A stretch of DNA of 62,050 nt from Anaerocolumna sp. (GCA_029239975.1 JARBTX010000013.1:1-62050), one strand, 5' to 3'. Shown: positions 25,762 to 35,550, numbered from the stretch's first letter. Numbers and translations: made by a program. Notes: generated by a model not told the origin, from the sequence alone.

Positions 25762-26703
25762 TTACCAAACTAAATTCTTTGCTTTGACTTCTGTTTCATA
25801 AAAATGTTCTAACCAATCTATTGTCTTTTTATCAATTTCATATTGTAAAGCTTCTATGTTACTCATCAATTGATTCATGCTAGACATACCTGGAATAACA
25901 GTTGAAACTTCATCATAAGCAATGCAATACATAAGTGCAAACTGAGCTAATGACTGTCCATTCACTGGTAAATCACGTAATTTATCAACCAATTCAGATC
26001 TGAGTTTAATGTCTTCTTTTGTCCATCTTGATCGTACACCATCAAAAGTTGAGTTTTGATTATATTTACCAGATAACCATCCAGAATCAAGTGGAATTTT
26101 TGCAATAATTTTAACATTTTTTTCTTTTGCTAAATCAAATGCATAGCGAACATCTTGATGTAATATATTAAAAAATGCTTCAATTACCTGACCATTGGTA
26201 TGATTCATAAAAGTTATCATGTCAGCTTTGGTGTCAAGGGATGCACCATATGCAAGAATTTTACCTTCACTCTTTAGTTGTTCCAATACCTCATAATGTT
26301 TGTTTCCTTCTGCTACTAATAATTCAGATGGTGGGTTATGCAACAGCACGGAATCTATATAATCTGTTCTAATACGCTTTAGACTTCCTTCAATGGATTC
26401 TCTTATTGCTTCATGGCTAAAATCACTACTTCCATCTGCTTTATGACCAAATTTAGTGTTTATTACTATGGTATCTCTTTTTACTTTTGCTAAAGCTTTT
26501 CCAAGAAGTTTTTCACTATTACCAAGTCCATATCCAGGTGCTGTATCAAAGAAGTTTACTCCTTCATCAAGGGCTTTATGAACAAGGCTTATCGCATCCG
26601 ATTCTGACATACCACTCCAATCGTAATGATTGCCTAATTGCCAAGCTCCAAACCCAATAACTGATACTGCATGTGCTCCTTTTACATACTCTCTATATTC
26701 CAT
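25762..26703 (-). CDS. Aldo/keto reductase
   Basis: A 313-residue (beta/alpha)8 NAD(P)H-dependent oxidoreductase. The catalytic tetrad can be placed: Asp and Tyr in FFDTAPGYGLGNSEKLLGKA, Lys in VINTKFGHKADG, His in SVLLHNPPSELL. The C-terminal STVIPGMSSMNQLMSNIEAL contacts the cofactor phosphate. Substrate unknown. The start at 26703 has GGAG 6 bp upstream; an in-frame ATG at 26715 has no SD. It is about 29 bp upstream of dus. Confidence 0.88.
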   Translation of the reverse strand: MEYREYVKGAHAVSVIGFGAWQLGNHYDWSGMSESDAISLVHKALDEGVNFFDTAPGYGLGNSEKLLGKALAKVKRDTIVINTKFGHKADGSSDFSHEAIRESIEGSLKRIRTDYIDSVLLHNPPSELLVAEGNKHYEVLEQLKSEGKILAYGASLDTKADMITFMNHTNGQVIEAFFNILHQDVRYAFDLAKEKNVKIIAKIPLDSGWLSGKYNQNSTFDGVRSRWTKEDIKLRSELVDKLRDLPVNGQSLAQFALMYCIAYDEVSTVIPGMSSMNQLMSNIEALQYEIDKKTIDWLEHFYETEVKAKNLVW

Positions 26704-26767
26704 ATTAATCTCCATTCTGACTAAACACCTTTACTTAAAATTTCGCACAATATAAAAAGTGAATACC

Positions 26768-26789
26768 TATCACTTCATGTAAGGTGATA
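26768..26789 (-). terminator. Putative terminator after the acylation operon
   Basis: TATCAC (26768-26773) pairs with GTGATA (26784-26789), extended by AA/TT; on the minus strand GGTATTCACTTTTTATA follows. The T-run is displaced, so efficiency is uncertain. Confidence 0.4.
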
Positions 26790-26880
26790 TCTTAGTAATT
26801 TTCTTAATTTCACTTTAAACTCCATTTTAATAAACTGTCAAGTAAAATTTAGAATTATAATAAATTCTAACTAAGTTACA

Positions 26881-27996
26881 CTATTTTAAAGAATAACTAT
26901 TGTTAAGAACTAAAGTGCTGTATAAAAAGAGAACATCTTGATTTTGAAAGGTGATATATTCGCTTAGTAAGTCACTTTTTATATATCTGATATCCACTAA
27001 AGTTATGGTTTTATAACCTTCCACTAAAAGTGGAGCTAGGCTACTTCCGTATGAATCTCGAAACAGTATTAGTTCTTTATCTGTGTTAGCATTGGGATTA
27101 TTAATTTGAATTAAAGGTGCAGCACCAGATAAAAATATCTCATAAGCATCAACACTTTTTAGTTTTTCCATATCGTATATCTTTGTAGTTTGATTGGTCT
27201 CATAATTATAAACGGTGCATTGCTCCAAAAGTTCATTTGTCATGATATGAATTTCATCACTTTTTAATGGTAGCGCTAATTGACCATAATACACACCAAA
27301 AAAAGGAGTATTAATAGAAAGTTCTTGGTAATTGGTAGATGGTTTTATTGTAAACCCTATATTTTTTGCAATTAATTCTGCAACAGATAATAATTTTTCT
27401 TGTCTCCAGTGAGTATCCGTCCGATAATAGTCACTTATCGTAAGTTTGCCTGCTATATCTATAAACCTGGCATAGGGCATCCCATCCTTCACGGTATGAA
27501 ATAGTTCTTCGTAGTTCATAACTGGGTATCCATTCTTCCCTGCTAAAAAGTAGCTTTTGTCAGGAACAACCGCTGAATATATGTTTATATCCTTTCCCTC
27601 TAGATAATTTGTATAGATCCATGAAAATCGCTCTAATGCATAGTTTATCGAATCAAAATTTAATGGATAAGTTAATTTTGCCACATAGCCATCTTCTAGA
27701 TATATCCCGTGATTATCCTTTTGTGCAAGCAGATAATATTGTGTTAAGGATTTTAATCTTCGAAACCCTTCTCGCAATGGAAACTGGTCCATTGAATACT
27801 TCTCAAATTCATCACTAATACCATCCCTAATGAAATTGCCTATTGTCAAATCTGGAAGTTTTGCCAGTTTTCTACGCTCTGTGCTCGAATAATCTTTTGG
27901 AGATTGAAACATGTTATATACTGAGAATAACAGCATAATAGAACCAATTAAAATAATTCCTAACCACTGTTTCAAATTCTGTTTTATATTCCACAT
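26881..27996 (-). CDS. DHHW family protein, secreted partner of an acyltransferase
   Basis: A 371-residue protein with one N-terminal membrane segment (about 12-31, WLGIILIGSIMLLFSVYNMF) and an extracellular SGNH-like domain. YYRTDTHWRQEKLL carries the DxHW motif of the DHHW/AlgX-type family, and ELILFRDSYGSSLAPLLVEG carries the catalytic-type FRDSYG block seen in AlgJ/AlgX and DltD-like proteins. The start FQSPKDYSSTERRKLAKLPD is conserved in DHHW proteins. It likely accepts an acyl group exported by the MBOAT protein 11 bp upstream and transfers it to a wall or exopolymer. SD TAGGAGG. It is the last gene of the ECF operon. Confidence 0.8.
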   Translation of the reverse strand: MWNIKQNLKQWLGIILIGSIMLLFSVYNMFQSPKDYSSTERRKLAKLPDLTIGNFIRDGISDEFEKYSMDQFPLREGFRRLKSLTQYYLLAQKDNHGIYLEDGYVAKLTYPLNFDSINYALERFSWIYTNYLEGKDINIYSAVVPDKSYFLAGKNGYPVMNYEELFHTVKDGMPYARFIDIAGKLTISDYYRTDTHWRQEKLLSVAELIAKNIGFTIKPSTNYQELSINTPFFGVYYGQLALPLKSDEIHIMTNELLEQCTVYNYETNQTTKIYDMEKLKSVDAYEIFLSGAAPLIQINNPNANTDKELILFRDSYGSSLAPLLVEGYKTITLVDIRYIKSDLLSEYITFQNQDVLFLYSTLVLNNSYSLK

Positions 27997-28007
27997 AACA
28001 AAACCTC

Positions 28008-29411
28008 CTAAAACCGAAAATAAAGAAAAGGATTAAAAGAACCATCAACCAAATATCCGGTTATAACTAGGAACATCATAGCTAACATGATAGGTTCTAG
28101 AACTACAAGTACTTTTTGTCCAGACTTCGAATTCATTATTCTTTCGTAAATCTTATTCATATAAGGTGTAGATCCTATGATACCAATGAATAATGTAATT
28201 CCATAACTTTTTAAATAGTACATGGTTTCATATGAACCGAAAGGAAGACCATGAAATCCAAACATACTACCTAAATCATTCAGAGCTTGTTGTAAAGACT
28301 CTGCATGAAATAAGACAAAACCTATAATCACAGCCAATAATACATAAGCATGAGCTATGATGGATGGAATTTTATTTATTATATTTCTAAGTATAAATTT
28401 TTCTAATAGTAATAAAACCCCATAAAACAAACCCCATAAGATGAAATTCCAAGCAGCTCCATGCCATAGTCCTGTAAGTAACCAGACAACTAAAATATTA
28501 AAAACCTGTCTTCTTATGGAAACACGATTCCCTCCCAATGGGATATAAACATAATCCCGAAACCAGGTACTTAACGAGATATGCCAACGTCTCCAGAATT
28601 CCGTGATGCTTTTCGATATATAAGGATAGTTAAAGTTCTCCATAAATTGAAAACCAAAAATTCTACCAAGACCAATTGCCATATCACTATAACCGGAAAA
28701 ATCAAAATATATTTGTAACGTGTATGCGATTCCAAAGATCCAGTAAAATAGAATGGATACATCTTTTGAAGCTTGAAATTGATTTATTAATTCTCCCATT
28801 GTATTAGCGATTAAAACCTTTTTTGCCAATCCCAATATAAATCTACGTATTCCTGAGTAAATAACAGTAATCTCATGTTTCCTACTTGTAAGTTCCTTAT
28901 CCACATCTATATAACGAACAATAGGTCCAGCAATTAATTGTGGAAATAACATTGCATACGTCATAAGATTGATTAAACTTCTATTTGCAGGAACTTCATC
29001 TCTATAAACATCCACAACATAACTTAATATTTGAAATGTATAAAAGCTAATTCCTAGTGGTAGCGTAATCTTTAAAAGTGGGATTGAAAAAAGCGTAACT
29101 CGATTTATATTTTCTATAAAAAAATTCGAATATTTAAAAAAAGCCAAACAAGAAAGGTCTATCACAACAGACGAAAGCATCCATATTCTAGCTTTATAGG
29201 TTCCTCTTGTACCTTCTATTTTAATTGCAGCGAAATACCCTAAAACAACAATACCCATCATAAGAATGCAATACATTGGTTCACCCCAAGCATAAAATAT
29301 AATACTTGAAACAAGTAAAATTGCATTTTTTAGTCTTGTAGGTGCTACAAAATAAAGAATCAACACAAACGGTAGAAAATAATACAAAAAAGTTATACTA
29401 GAAAATAGCAT
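28008..29411 (-). CDS. MBOAT family O-acyltransferase (AlgI/DltB/PatA-like)
   Basis: A 467-residue polytopic membrane protein. The MBOAT catalytic His lies in LTGLWHGAAWNFILWGLFYG, FWRRWHISLSTWFRDYVYIP is the preceding signature, and YFDFSGYSDMAIGLGRIFGF the other conserved block. MBOAT proteins of this type pass acetyl groups across the membrane for O-acetylation of alginate, peptidoglycan or other polymers. The partner DHHW protein is directly downstream. The polymer is unknown; regulation by an ECF sigma factor suggests an envelope-stress modification. Confidence 0.9.
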   Translation of the reverse strand: MLFSSITFLYYFLPFVLILYFVAPTRLKNAILLVSSIIFYAWGEPMYCILMMGIVVLGYFAAIKIEGTRGTYKARIWMLSSVVIDLSCLAFFKYSNFFIENINRVTLFSIPLLKITLPLGISFYTFQILSYVVDVYRDEVPANRSLINLMTYAMLFPQLIAGPIVRYIDVDKELTSRKHEITVIYSGIRRFILGLAKKVLIANTMGELINQFQASKDVSILFYWIFGIAYTLQIYFDFSGYSDMAIGLGRIFGFQFMENFNYPYISKSITEFWRRWHISLSTWFRDYVYIPLGGNRVSIRRQVFNILVVWLLTGLWHGAAWNFILWGLFYGVLLLLEKFILRNIINKIPSIIAHAYVLLAVIIGFVLFHAESLQQALNDLGSMFGFHGLPFGSYETMYYLKSYGITLFIGIIGSTPYMNKIYERIMNSKSGQKVLVVLEPIMLAMMFLVITGYLVDGSFNPFLYFRF

Positions 29412-29418
29412 ATCAACA

Positions 29419-29952
29419 TTATTCCTTTGTTAAGGTTTGATCAATACTACCCCCACAAACAGTCTTAAAAGCATCCACCATATTGTCAGAAGTTACATAT
29501 TCAGAAAGAGAAGACGCCACCATAATTAACATAATCGTATCTCCACAGGTTGCAACCTTTAAATCGTCAGCACCAACACAAATCCACTTATTTTGATTAA
29601 TACCATTTAACATTTCTTTTGCAACATTGTTAACATCTGTAATTTCATTTACTCGAACAAGAACCATAGAATATGCCTGAGATGTCATCATAGCTTCAGA
29701 AACAGCAGCTTCTTTTATTTTTGAACTATCATTTAATCCGGTATAGTACATTAATTGATCCTTATCTTGTAAATCTAATTCTGTTGTTATTAGTCTTAGT
29801 GTTGTGTCTTTTTGTTTATAAATGTTATCAATTATTTCACTCATAGTTCCTGCTGGGCTGGCACTGGTCTCTTTCACATTCGTTTTACTACAACCAGTTA
29901 GACTTAATATTGTTAGGGAAATTATTAGAATTGTATTGATTAATTTTTTCAT
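29419..29952 (-). CDS. DUF4358 lipoprotein
   Basis: A 177-residue predicted lipoprotein: a hydrophobic stretch then lipobox LTGC near residues 18-21. The body (TTELDLQDKDQLMYYTGLND, SMVLVRVNEITDVNNVAKEM, NKWICVGADDLKVATCGDTI) matches DUF4358, a family that in Lachnospiraceae often neighbours MBOAT/DHHW genes. It is probably an accessory of the acylation machine on the outer face; biochemical role unknown. The start at 29952 has GGAGG 8 bp upstream. It is 7 bp from the MBOAT gene. Confidence 0.72.
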   Translation of the reverse strand: MKKLINTILIISLTILSLTGCSKTNVKETSASPAGTMSEIIDNIYKQKDTTLRLITTELDLQDKDQLMYYTGLNDSSKIKEAAVSEAMMTSQAYSMVLVRVNEITDVNNVAKEMLNGINQNKWICVGADDLKVATCGDTIMLIMVASSLSEYVTSDNMVDAFKTVCGGSIDQTLTKE

Positions 29953-30019
29953 TGTTTTATCCTCCAAATTTTAATTCATAATATGTTACTTGGCAAATTA
30001 CTAAAACTTGTTAATCCTT

Positions 30020-30607
30020 TTATTTTTGCTTATAATCATCAAGTTCTTCTCTAGTAATTTTATCTCCATATTCATTTATAAAGCTGTTTTTTTCAGTTAA
30101 TTCACTTCTAAAAATATTTGTAATAACTAAGCCATTGGTATCTGTACTAAAGAAAACGATTACAGTCTGATCTTCTGGTATATTAATATTTTGTGTGGTG
30201 ATTGTATTTAACACATCAGCTGTAGATGAATTACCTTTATAAATTTCTATAATTTCTAATTGGTTATCAATATGGTTATATCCAATCTCTATAATATCTG
30301 TGGCTGAATCATACATAATATCTGTAAAGTCTATGTTTCTGGTATCTTTTCCATTTAAACCAAAGGGTTCAATATTATTAGGTTTCTCTTCTGTCTTAGG
30401 AAGATTGACAAATACAGTAACTATAAACACAATTAGTAACATTGCTGCAATAGAGCCATATTTATAAATGTGAGTAGGCCTTTTATTCATGGTTATCATC
30501 CAATTTGTTTGAGACCCACTAGGTATTTTCTCATCCGTTTCAGTATTATGACGGAGTTCTTCTGCCTTTTCATATATTCCTTTTAAAAATTCCTGATCAG
30601 ATTTCAT
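30020..30607 (-). CDS. Probable anti-sigma factor, single-pass membrane protein
   Basis: A 195-residue protein with a charged cytoplasmic N-terminus (KSDQEFLKGIYEKAEELRHN), one membrane segment near residues 50-67 (IAAMLLIVFIVTVFVNLP) and an extracytoplasmic domain of about 125 residues. There is no zinc-binding HxxxCxxC motif. Its identity rests on topology and on an 11-bp overlap with the ECF sigma gene upstream. The start at 30607 follows AAAGGTGG. The outer domain family is not recognised. Confidence 0.68.
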   Translation of the reverse strand: MKSDQEFLKGIYEKAEELRHNTETDEKIPSGSQTNWMITMNKRPTHIYKYGSIAAMLLIVFIVTVFVNLPKTEEKPNNIEPFGLNGKDTRNIDFTDIMYDSATDIIEIGYNHIDNQLEIIEIYKGNSSTADVLNTITTQNINIPEDQTVIVFFSTDTNGLVITNIFRSELTEKNSFINEYGDKITREELDDYKQK

Positions 30608-31145
30608 AAGCGATACCACCTTTCTCTAAAATCTGTTTAAGCTTCTTTTTCGATCGATGGACTAATACTTTAACAGATGATAATGATTTACCAAGTACCA
30701 AAGCGGTCTCTGCTAGAGATAATTCATTAAAATAAATCAAAATTAATACCCTTCGGTATTCTGGTTTTAATTCATCTATAGCTTTCCTTATATAAACTGC
30801 AGTTTCTTTTTGGTTTAACATATCATCCAGTGATTTTGCAGAAGTCATATCTGTTTCGTCTAGGGATATATGTTGATGTTTGCCCTCTTTTCGGAGATAA
30901 TCAATTGCTCGTCTTTTCCCAAGTAAAAATAAATAAGTTTTAAATTCATAAGAATCGTTATAAGTCTCAGGATTAACATAAATATAAGCAAAAACTTCCT
31001 GCGCAATATCTTCTGAAGTGTGATAGCTTTTTAAATATTGCATAATAAAATAAACCAAGTTATGGCGATATTTTATTACAAGTTCCTCAAAGGCAGTAAT
31101 ATCCCCTTGTAAAAATGAGTTGTATAGATTTTTATCAGAAATCAT
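30597..31145 (-). CDS. ECF-type RNA polymerase sigma factor
   Basis: A 182-residue sigma-70 family protein with region 2 (YHTSEDIAQEVFAYIYVNPE with DIAQEVF as the core-binding hallmark) and region 4 (YRRVLILIYFNELSLAETAL then LGKSLSSVKVLVHRSKKKLK). It lacks regions 1 and 3. It leads a five-gene operon for envelope acylation and probably controls it; GTAACC, 16 bp, CGAATA upstream (31185-31212, minus) has the spacing of an ECF promoter, suggesting autoregulation. SD GAGGTG. Confidence 0.9.
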   Translation of the reverse strand: MISDKNLYNSFLQGDITAFEELVIKYRHNLVYFIMQYLKSYHTSEDIAQEVFAYIYVNPETYNDSYEFKTYLFLLGKRRAIDYLRKEGKHQHISLDETDMTSAKSLDDMLNQKETAVYIRKAIDELKPEYRRVLILIYFNELSLAETALVLGKSLSSVKVLVHRSKKKLKQILEKGGIAYEI

Positions 31146-31184
31146 TGAAGTGCACCTCGTTTGAGTTCTTTTGTTAACATCTAT

Positions 31185-31212
31185 TATTCGTAATATCGAA
31201 ACAATAGGTTAC
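31185..31212 (-). promoter_or_regulatory. Candidate ECF-type promoter of the sigma/acylation operon
   Basis: On the minus strand GTAACC (31207-31212), 16 bp, CGAATA (31185-31190). AAC-type -35 and CGA/CGT-type -10 with this spacing are usual for ECF sigma factors. No sigma-A consensus was seen close by. Confidence 0.45.
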
Positions 31213-31298
31213 ACTTTATTTTATATAAATTTTTTCCATATCTAGTGGTGTCCATAAAAGATAAGATATATGCTCTATTAAATACATCAGGACATAAA

Positions 31299-31350
31299 AG
31301 AAAGGAGTTGTTACAAAATAGCATAATTACTACTTTATAACAACCCCTTC
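31299..31350 (-). terminator. Terminator after the heptad-repeat protein gene
   Basis: AAGGAGTTGTTA and TAACAACCCCTT form an 11 of 12 bp stem with a long loop; on the minus strand TTCTTTTATG follows. It lies beyond the tandem repeats at 31377-31467. Confidence 0.55.
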
Positions 31351-31376
31351 ATTTATTCCTATATTCACTTTTCTTA

Positions 31377-31467
31377 TTCTAAATAATTCTTTGTGTAAAT
31401 TAACTTTTTGTTCTAAATAGTTCTTCGTTTCAAATTAACATTTTTATTTTAAATAGTTCTTCGTGAC
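31377..31467. repeat. Tandem repeat, about 35 bp, 2.6 copies
   Basis: Units start at 31377, 31411 and 31447 and share TTCTAAATAGTTCTTCGT with AAATTAAC following. The third is truncated and reaches into the end of the minus-strand gene at 31482. No coding meaning seen. Confidence 0.8.
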
Positions 31468-31481
31468 ATGGGTAGATCAAT

Positions 31482-33341
31482 CTATTTAGTCTTTTTAAAC
31501 AATGCTATAAAACGATCCCAAATAGTTTCCTTTTGTTTGGTTTCCGCTGAAGTGTTTGTTAAAGATGTTTCTTCACTTTTCTTTATACCTCCACACTTTA
31601 ACACAAATTGTACAAGTTCAGTATTTGAATTTTTAGATGAAATAAACGAGGTTTTTACAAAATCAGTTCCACTATATTCATCCATTAGTTTATCCATCTC
31701 ATCTTGCATAGTATCTGGTATTTTGGATACTTCATCATTTAATTTGTTTGTACCAGTGAATAACTCAGATACTCCACTATCTAGACTACTAACTCCACCT
31801 TGGAATTTCGTAAATCCTGCATCAAAATCCTGAAAACCATCTGATAGTTTTCCTACTCCATTCATATATTCTTTTAATCCTTTATCAAAGGATTCATAGT
31901 TTGTAGCTAATTCAGTAAGCCCCTTGGTTAATTGTGAAAGTTGTGCTGTAATATCAGTTCCATCTAGTGATTTTGTAAGGTTGCTTGATATAATATCCAA
32001 TCCCCCTGATATCTTATCTATATTAACTGAAAGGGTCTCAATTGTTGGAACAACAGATGCAAAGGCTTGCTTCACTTGGCCATAAGTTCCTTTTACTGTT
32101 TGCCCTACTGCATAAGACATATAAAGTTGGTTCAATAATTCGCTTTGTTCTTTTGTTGCATTAGGAAATTGCTTATTGATTTGCTCCTGTGTGATTGCTG
32201 TATCAGGTATATTTTGAATAACCATATCAAGTGCTGTATATGCAGATGAATAACCATTTTTTAGTTCATTTAATCCACTAGATATTCCTTTTAGTCCCGT
32301 TGATAAATCATTTAAGGCTACTGGAAGCTGTGTCAATTCACCAAGATCCGTTCCAGTTGATTCATTTTCTAAAGATGATGATATTAATGTAAGAGCATCT
32401 TTAATCTTAGTAGACCCACTTGTTATACTTGATGAATTATATTTAAGACCTAAGAGTCCATTTTTTATTTCTCCTGAACCATTCTTCAATTCATTCGCTC
32501 CTTTATTTAATTTAGATGTTCCATCTGTTAATTCTCCAACACCCTTGTTAAGCTCATTGATTGCTTCTGGTAGTTTATTTAAATCACTAAGCATTCCATC
32601 CGTATCTGGTATATCCACACTCATGGAAAATGGCATACCTGATATTTCAATACCGTTCATAGTAAAGTCCACTACATCTGCCTTGACTTGATAATCTGCA
32701 TTTTTACCTGGCATAGCCGTAAATACTAACATTTTATTATTACCTGCATCCGCAATGGTAGCGTTTGGTGCGCTAATATTACTGCACTTATCAGCATCTA
32801 AGGATAATGAAATCTGTAACATGTAATTATCATAAAAAGCAGTATTTACTTGATTATTTTTAGTTGTTTTTATTGTGATTGATAACTTACCAGATTTTCC
32901 AGCTAGTTCCTTAGATGTTAACTTAACACCATCTAATTCATATGATATTACAAAATCCCAAGGTAACTCGGTTGATTCCATGTTTCCTTGATAATAAAAG
33001 TTACCAGATTCGGTACTAAACGAATTACTATCTTCATTTTGAATGATTTGGTTACTATCAGTTAGGTTTAATACTGAATTATAATCTCCATAGTCTGTAA
33101 CAACCCCACCTTTTTCAATTTCAAAATGATTAACAACATATAGACCATTCACATTTCCATCCGCTGTAAGAGTCCCATATACTACTTCACTTTTATTTTT
33201 TACCTTGGCAGTATCCTGATTTGTAAGTTCAACTAATGTATTATTTTCACTATTTTGTTCAGCTTTTGATATACCAAAGGGAATACTAGTTATTAATAAA
33301 GTAGTTAACAATCCTGCTGAAATTATATTCTTAAATTTCAT
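31482..33341 (-). CDS. Secreted heptad-repeat protein, partner of the MMPL exporter
   Basis: A 619-residue protein with a Sec signal peptide (IISAGLLTTLLITSIPFGIS, cleavage after about residue 26). An N-terminal beta-rich part (40-240) is followed by repeats of the XXXLXXG heptad type known from YhgE/Pip-like proteins (ELNKGVGELTDGTSKLNKGA, ELKNGSGEIKNGLLGL, and more to about 540), which form long coiled structures. There is no C-terminal membrane anchor or LPXTG motif. It lies 19 bp after the MMPL gene and is in the same operon, so it probably extends or gates the exporter on the outer face. SD GGAGAG. Confidence 0.75.
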   Translation of the reverse strand: MKFKNIISAGLLTTLLITSIPFGISKAEQNSENNTLVELTNQDTAKVKNKSEVVYGTLTADGNVNGLYVVNHFEIEKGGVVTDYGDYNSVLNLTDSNQIIQNEDSNSFSTESGNFYYQGNMESTELPWDFVISYELDGVKLTSKELAGKSGKLSITIKTTKNNQVNTAFYDNYMLQISLSLDADKCSNISAPNATIADAGNNKMLVFTAMPGKNADYQVKADVVDFTMNGIEISGMPFSMSVDIPDTDGMLSDLNKLPEAINELNKGVGELTDGTSKLNKGANELKNGSGEIKNGLLGLKYNSSSITSGSTKIKDALTLISSSLENESTGTDLGELTQLPVALNDLSTGLKGISSGLNELKNGYSSAYTALDMVIQNIPDTAITQEQINKQFPNATKEQSELLNQLYMSYAVGQTVKGTYGQVKQAFASVVPTIETLSVNIDKISGGLDIISSNLTKSLDGTDITAQLSQLTKGLTELATNYESFDKGLKEYMNGVGKLSDGFQDFDAGFTKFQGGVSSLDSGVSELFTGTNKLNDEVSKIPDTMQDEMDKLMDEYSGTDFVKTSFISSKNSNTELVQFVLKCGGIKKSEETSLTNTSAETKQKETIWDRFIALFKKTK

Positions 33342-33360
33342 ATTATATCTCTCCTTCTAA

Positions 33361-35502
33361 CTAATCCTTACTTTTATTTTTCTTGTTTATTTCTGTTATT
33401 TGAACATGCATACTATTATTCATATCCAAAATAGGCTCATCGGTATGTTTCGCTTTTGCAAAGGTTGATTTATATGTGGTTTTAGCAATTACTTGATCAA
33501 AGGTTAAAAGCATCGCTGGAAGGAAACAGGTTACCATGATGAATGAAAAAATTGTACCTCTACAAAGTAACATCCCAATATCTGCTGCACTTGAATTGGT
33601 AGAAGTTACATATAATGTAAAGCCTGCAATGGATAATGTTGCTGCTGATACTAATATGCTTTTGAATGTTTCTCCAAGTGCTTGATGAATTGCAATTCGT
33701 TTGGAATTTTCCTTACGGTGAGTTAAATAACGATCTGTAAGTAAAATCGCATAATCTACTGTCGCACCAAGCTGTACTGTACTTAATACCAGATATCCAA
33801 TAAAACTAATTGTGGTTCCCACAAAATATGGCATGGAGAGATTAAACCAAATCCCAGCTTCGATTGTTATAAGTAATATAAATGGCAAAGTAAGTGATTT
33901 AAATGAAAATAAAAGAACTAAAAATATTGAGATAATTGCTATGAGATTTACCATGGTATTATCTTTTGTTACAATATTTTTCATGTCGAATAAATTTGCG
34001 CTTTGTCCTAAGGAATACGCTGAATCACCATAATAGGTTTTTGCAGTATTTTGGACCTTTTCTACGGTATTAAATGCAATGTCACCTTCTTCTACAGTAT
34101 CCGTATAGAGAATGATTCTAGCATAATGATCTGAATAAAACTGTCCTGCTATATCTTCTCCTAGATATTCTGGTGGGATTGCTGTTCCTACAGTATTGGA
34201 ATAAGACATTACACTAGTTATATGTGGTATTTCATTTAAATCCTTTGCTAAATTTTGTTCCTTGGCTACATCACCGCGTGGTACAAGTAAGACCATTACT
34301 GTTGATTTACCAAATTCTTTCTCAATTTCTAATCGATCCAAACCGCTTCGATTACTTTTGCTGGAGCTTGCGTTACCGTATTCAAAACCTGTTTCTCTTT
34401 GCCCTAAATATCCAGGTATTATAAGTAAAATAACAAGTGCAACTACTGGTATAGCAAACTTAGATAAAACGCGATTTATATTGGTAAAACTAGGCATAAA
34501 CTGTTTGTGTTTGGTTTTATCAATATATTTATAAACAGATAGTGTAAGTGCTGGTAAAAATATCATGGTAGTAATAAAACTTAGTATAATACCTTTTGCT
34601 AAATTTAGACCTAAGTCTGCACCTATTCCAAACTTCATAAACATAAGGGCAATAAATCCAAATAGTGTGGTAAGGGCACTTGCTGCTACGGTTACGATGG
34701 ACGCTTTGATTGCATGATGCATTGCTTCATCCACACTAGCATATTTTTTTCGATTATCAGAAAAACTGTGAAGCAAAAATATAGCATAATCTAATGAAAC
34801 TGCCAATTGCAAAATTGGACTAATGGAACCTGTCATGAATGAGATTTCACCTAAAAATACATTGGTACCCATGTTCAACAATATGGATATACCAATGGTG
34901 GCAATAAATAACACTGGTTCAAACCAAGAAGTTGTTGAAAGAAAAAGTATCAATAAAACAGCTGGAATAAGGATAAACATTGCCCCCATAACCTCTGTCA
35001 CTGTGTTTTCCTGCATAGTAGCCAAATCAGGAACTTCACCAGCTAATAAATTATCTTCACCAATAAACTTTCGAATTGCTGCACAGGTCTCTTTTTCTGT
35101 ACCTTTTGCAATAGTAACAGAAAACAAAGCATTCCCATTCTTATAAAAGTCGTCAACTGTATCTGGATCACTCATTTCTAATGGCTGCTTAATATCGACC
35201 ATATCATCAAGCCAAAGTACACTTGAAACACCATCAATGGCTGCAAGTTGCTTTTTATACTCTACTGCCTCCATAAGTGATACATTCTTTATCAAAACAC
35301 TTGTATTGGGCATGGACTGCGTAAACTCTTCAGTCATGATATTAAGTGCCTTTGTTGACTGTGCTTCCTCTGGCAAATAATCAATCATATCGTAATTTTT
35401 CGTTACAAATAATTGAAGTATTGCACAAATGATAGCTGACACACTAAAAATAATCAAAATGATTTTTCTGTGTTTCGTAATAAAACTTGCAATTCTATCC
35501 AT
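33361..35502 (-). CDS. MMPL/RND family exporter (YdfJ-like)
   Basis: A 713-residue membrane protein with duplicated architecture: membrane segment 1, an extracellular domain (about 35-165), five segments, then segment 7, a second extracellular domain (365-520) and five segments. LQLAVSLDYAIFLLHSFSDN and VQLGATVDYAILLTDRYLTH are the two matched SxDYAI/TVDYAI blocks with the buried Asp-Tyr pairs used for proton relay. Substrates may be lipids or hydrophobic toxic compounds. The start is ATG at 35502 with GGAGGAG upstream. The promoter overlaps an inverted repeat, probably the site of the divergent TetR-type regulator. Confidence 0.88.
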   Translation of the reverse strand: MDRIASFITKHRKIILIIFSVSAIICAILQLFVTKNYDMIDYLPEEAQSTKALNIMTEEFTQSMPNTSVLIKNVSLMEAVEYKKQLAAIDGVSSVLWLDDMVDIKQPLEMSDPDTVDDFYKNGNALFSVTIAKGTEKETCAAIRKFIGEDNLLAGEVPDLATMQENTVTEVMGAMFILIPAVLLILFLSTTSWFEPVLFIATIGISILLNMGTNVFLGEISFMTGSISPILQLAVSLDYAIFLLHSFSDNRKKYASVDEAMHHAIKASIVTVAASALTTLFGFIALMFMKFGIGADLGLNLAKGIILSFITTMIFLPALTLSVYKYIDKTKHKQFMPSFTNINRVLSKFAIPVVALVILLIIPGYLGQRETGFEYGNASSSKSNRSGLDRLEIEKEFGKSTVMVLLVPRGDVAKEQNLAKDLNEIPHITSVMSYSNTVGTAIPPEYLGEDIAGQFYSDHYARIILYTDTVEEGDIAFNTVEKVQNTAKTYYGDSAYSLGQSANLFDMKNIVTKDNTMVNLIAIISIFLVLLFSFKSLTLPFILLITIEAGIWFNLSMPYFVGTTISFIGYLVLSTVQLGATVDYAILLTDRYLTHRKENSKRIAIHQALGETFKSILVSAATLSIAGFTLYVTSTNSSAADIGMLLCRGTIFSFIMVTCFLPAMLLTFDQVIAKTTYKSTFAKAKHTDEPILDMNNSMHVQITEINKKNKSKD

Positions 35503-35550
35503 AAACTCCTCCAAATATGCAACAAGCTGTTGCTAACTGATTTTGTATGC

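Noticed and set aside
34823..35146. A 107-codon frame antisense to the MMPL exporter
   Set aside because: Shadow of the conserved exporter reading frame; no SD or recognisable protein.
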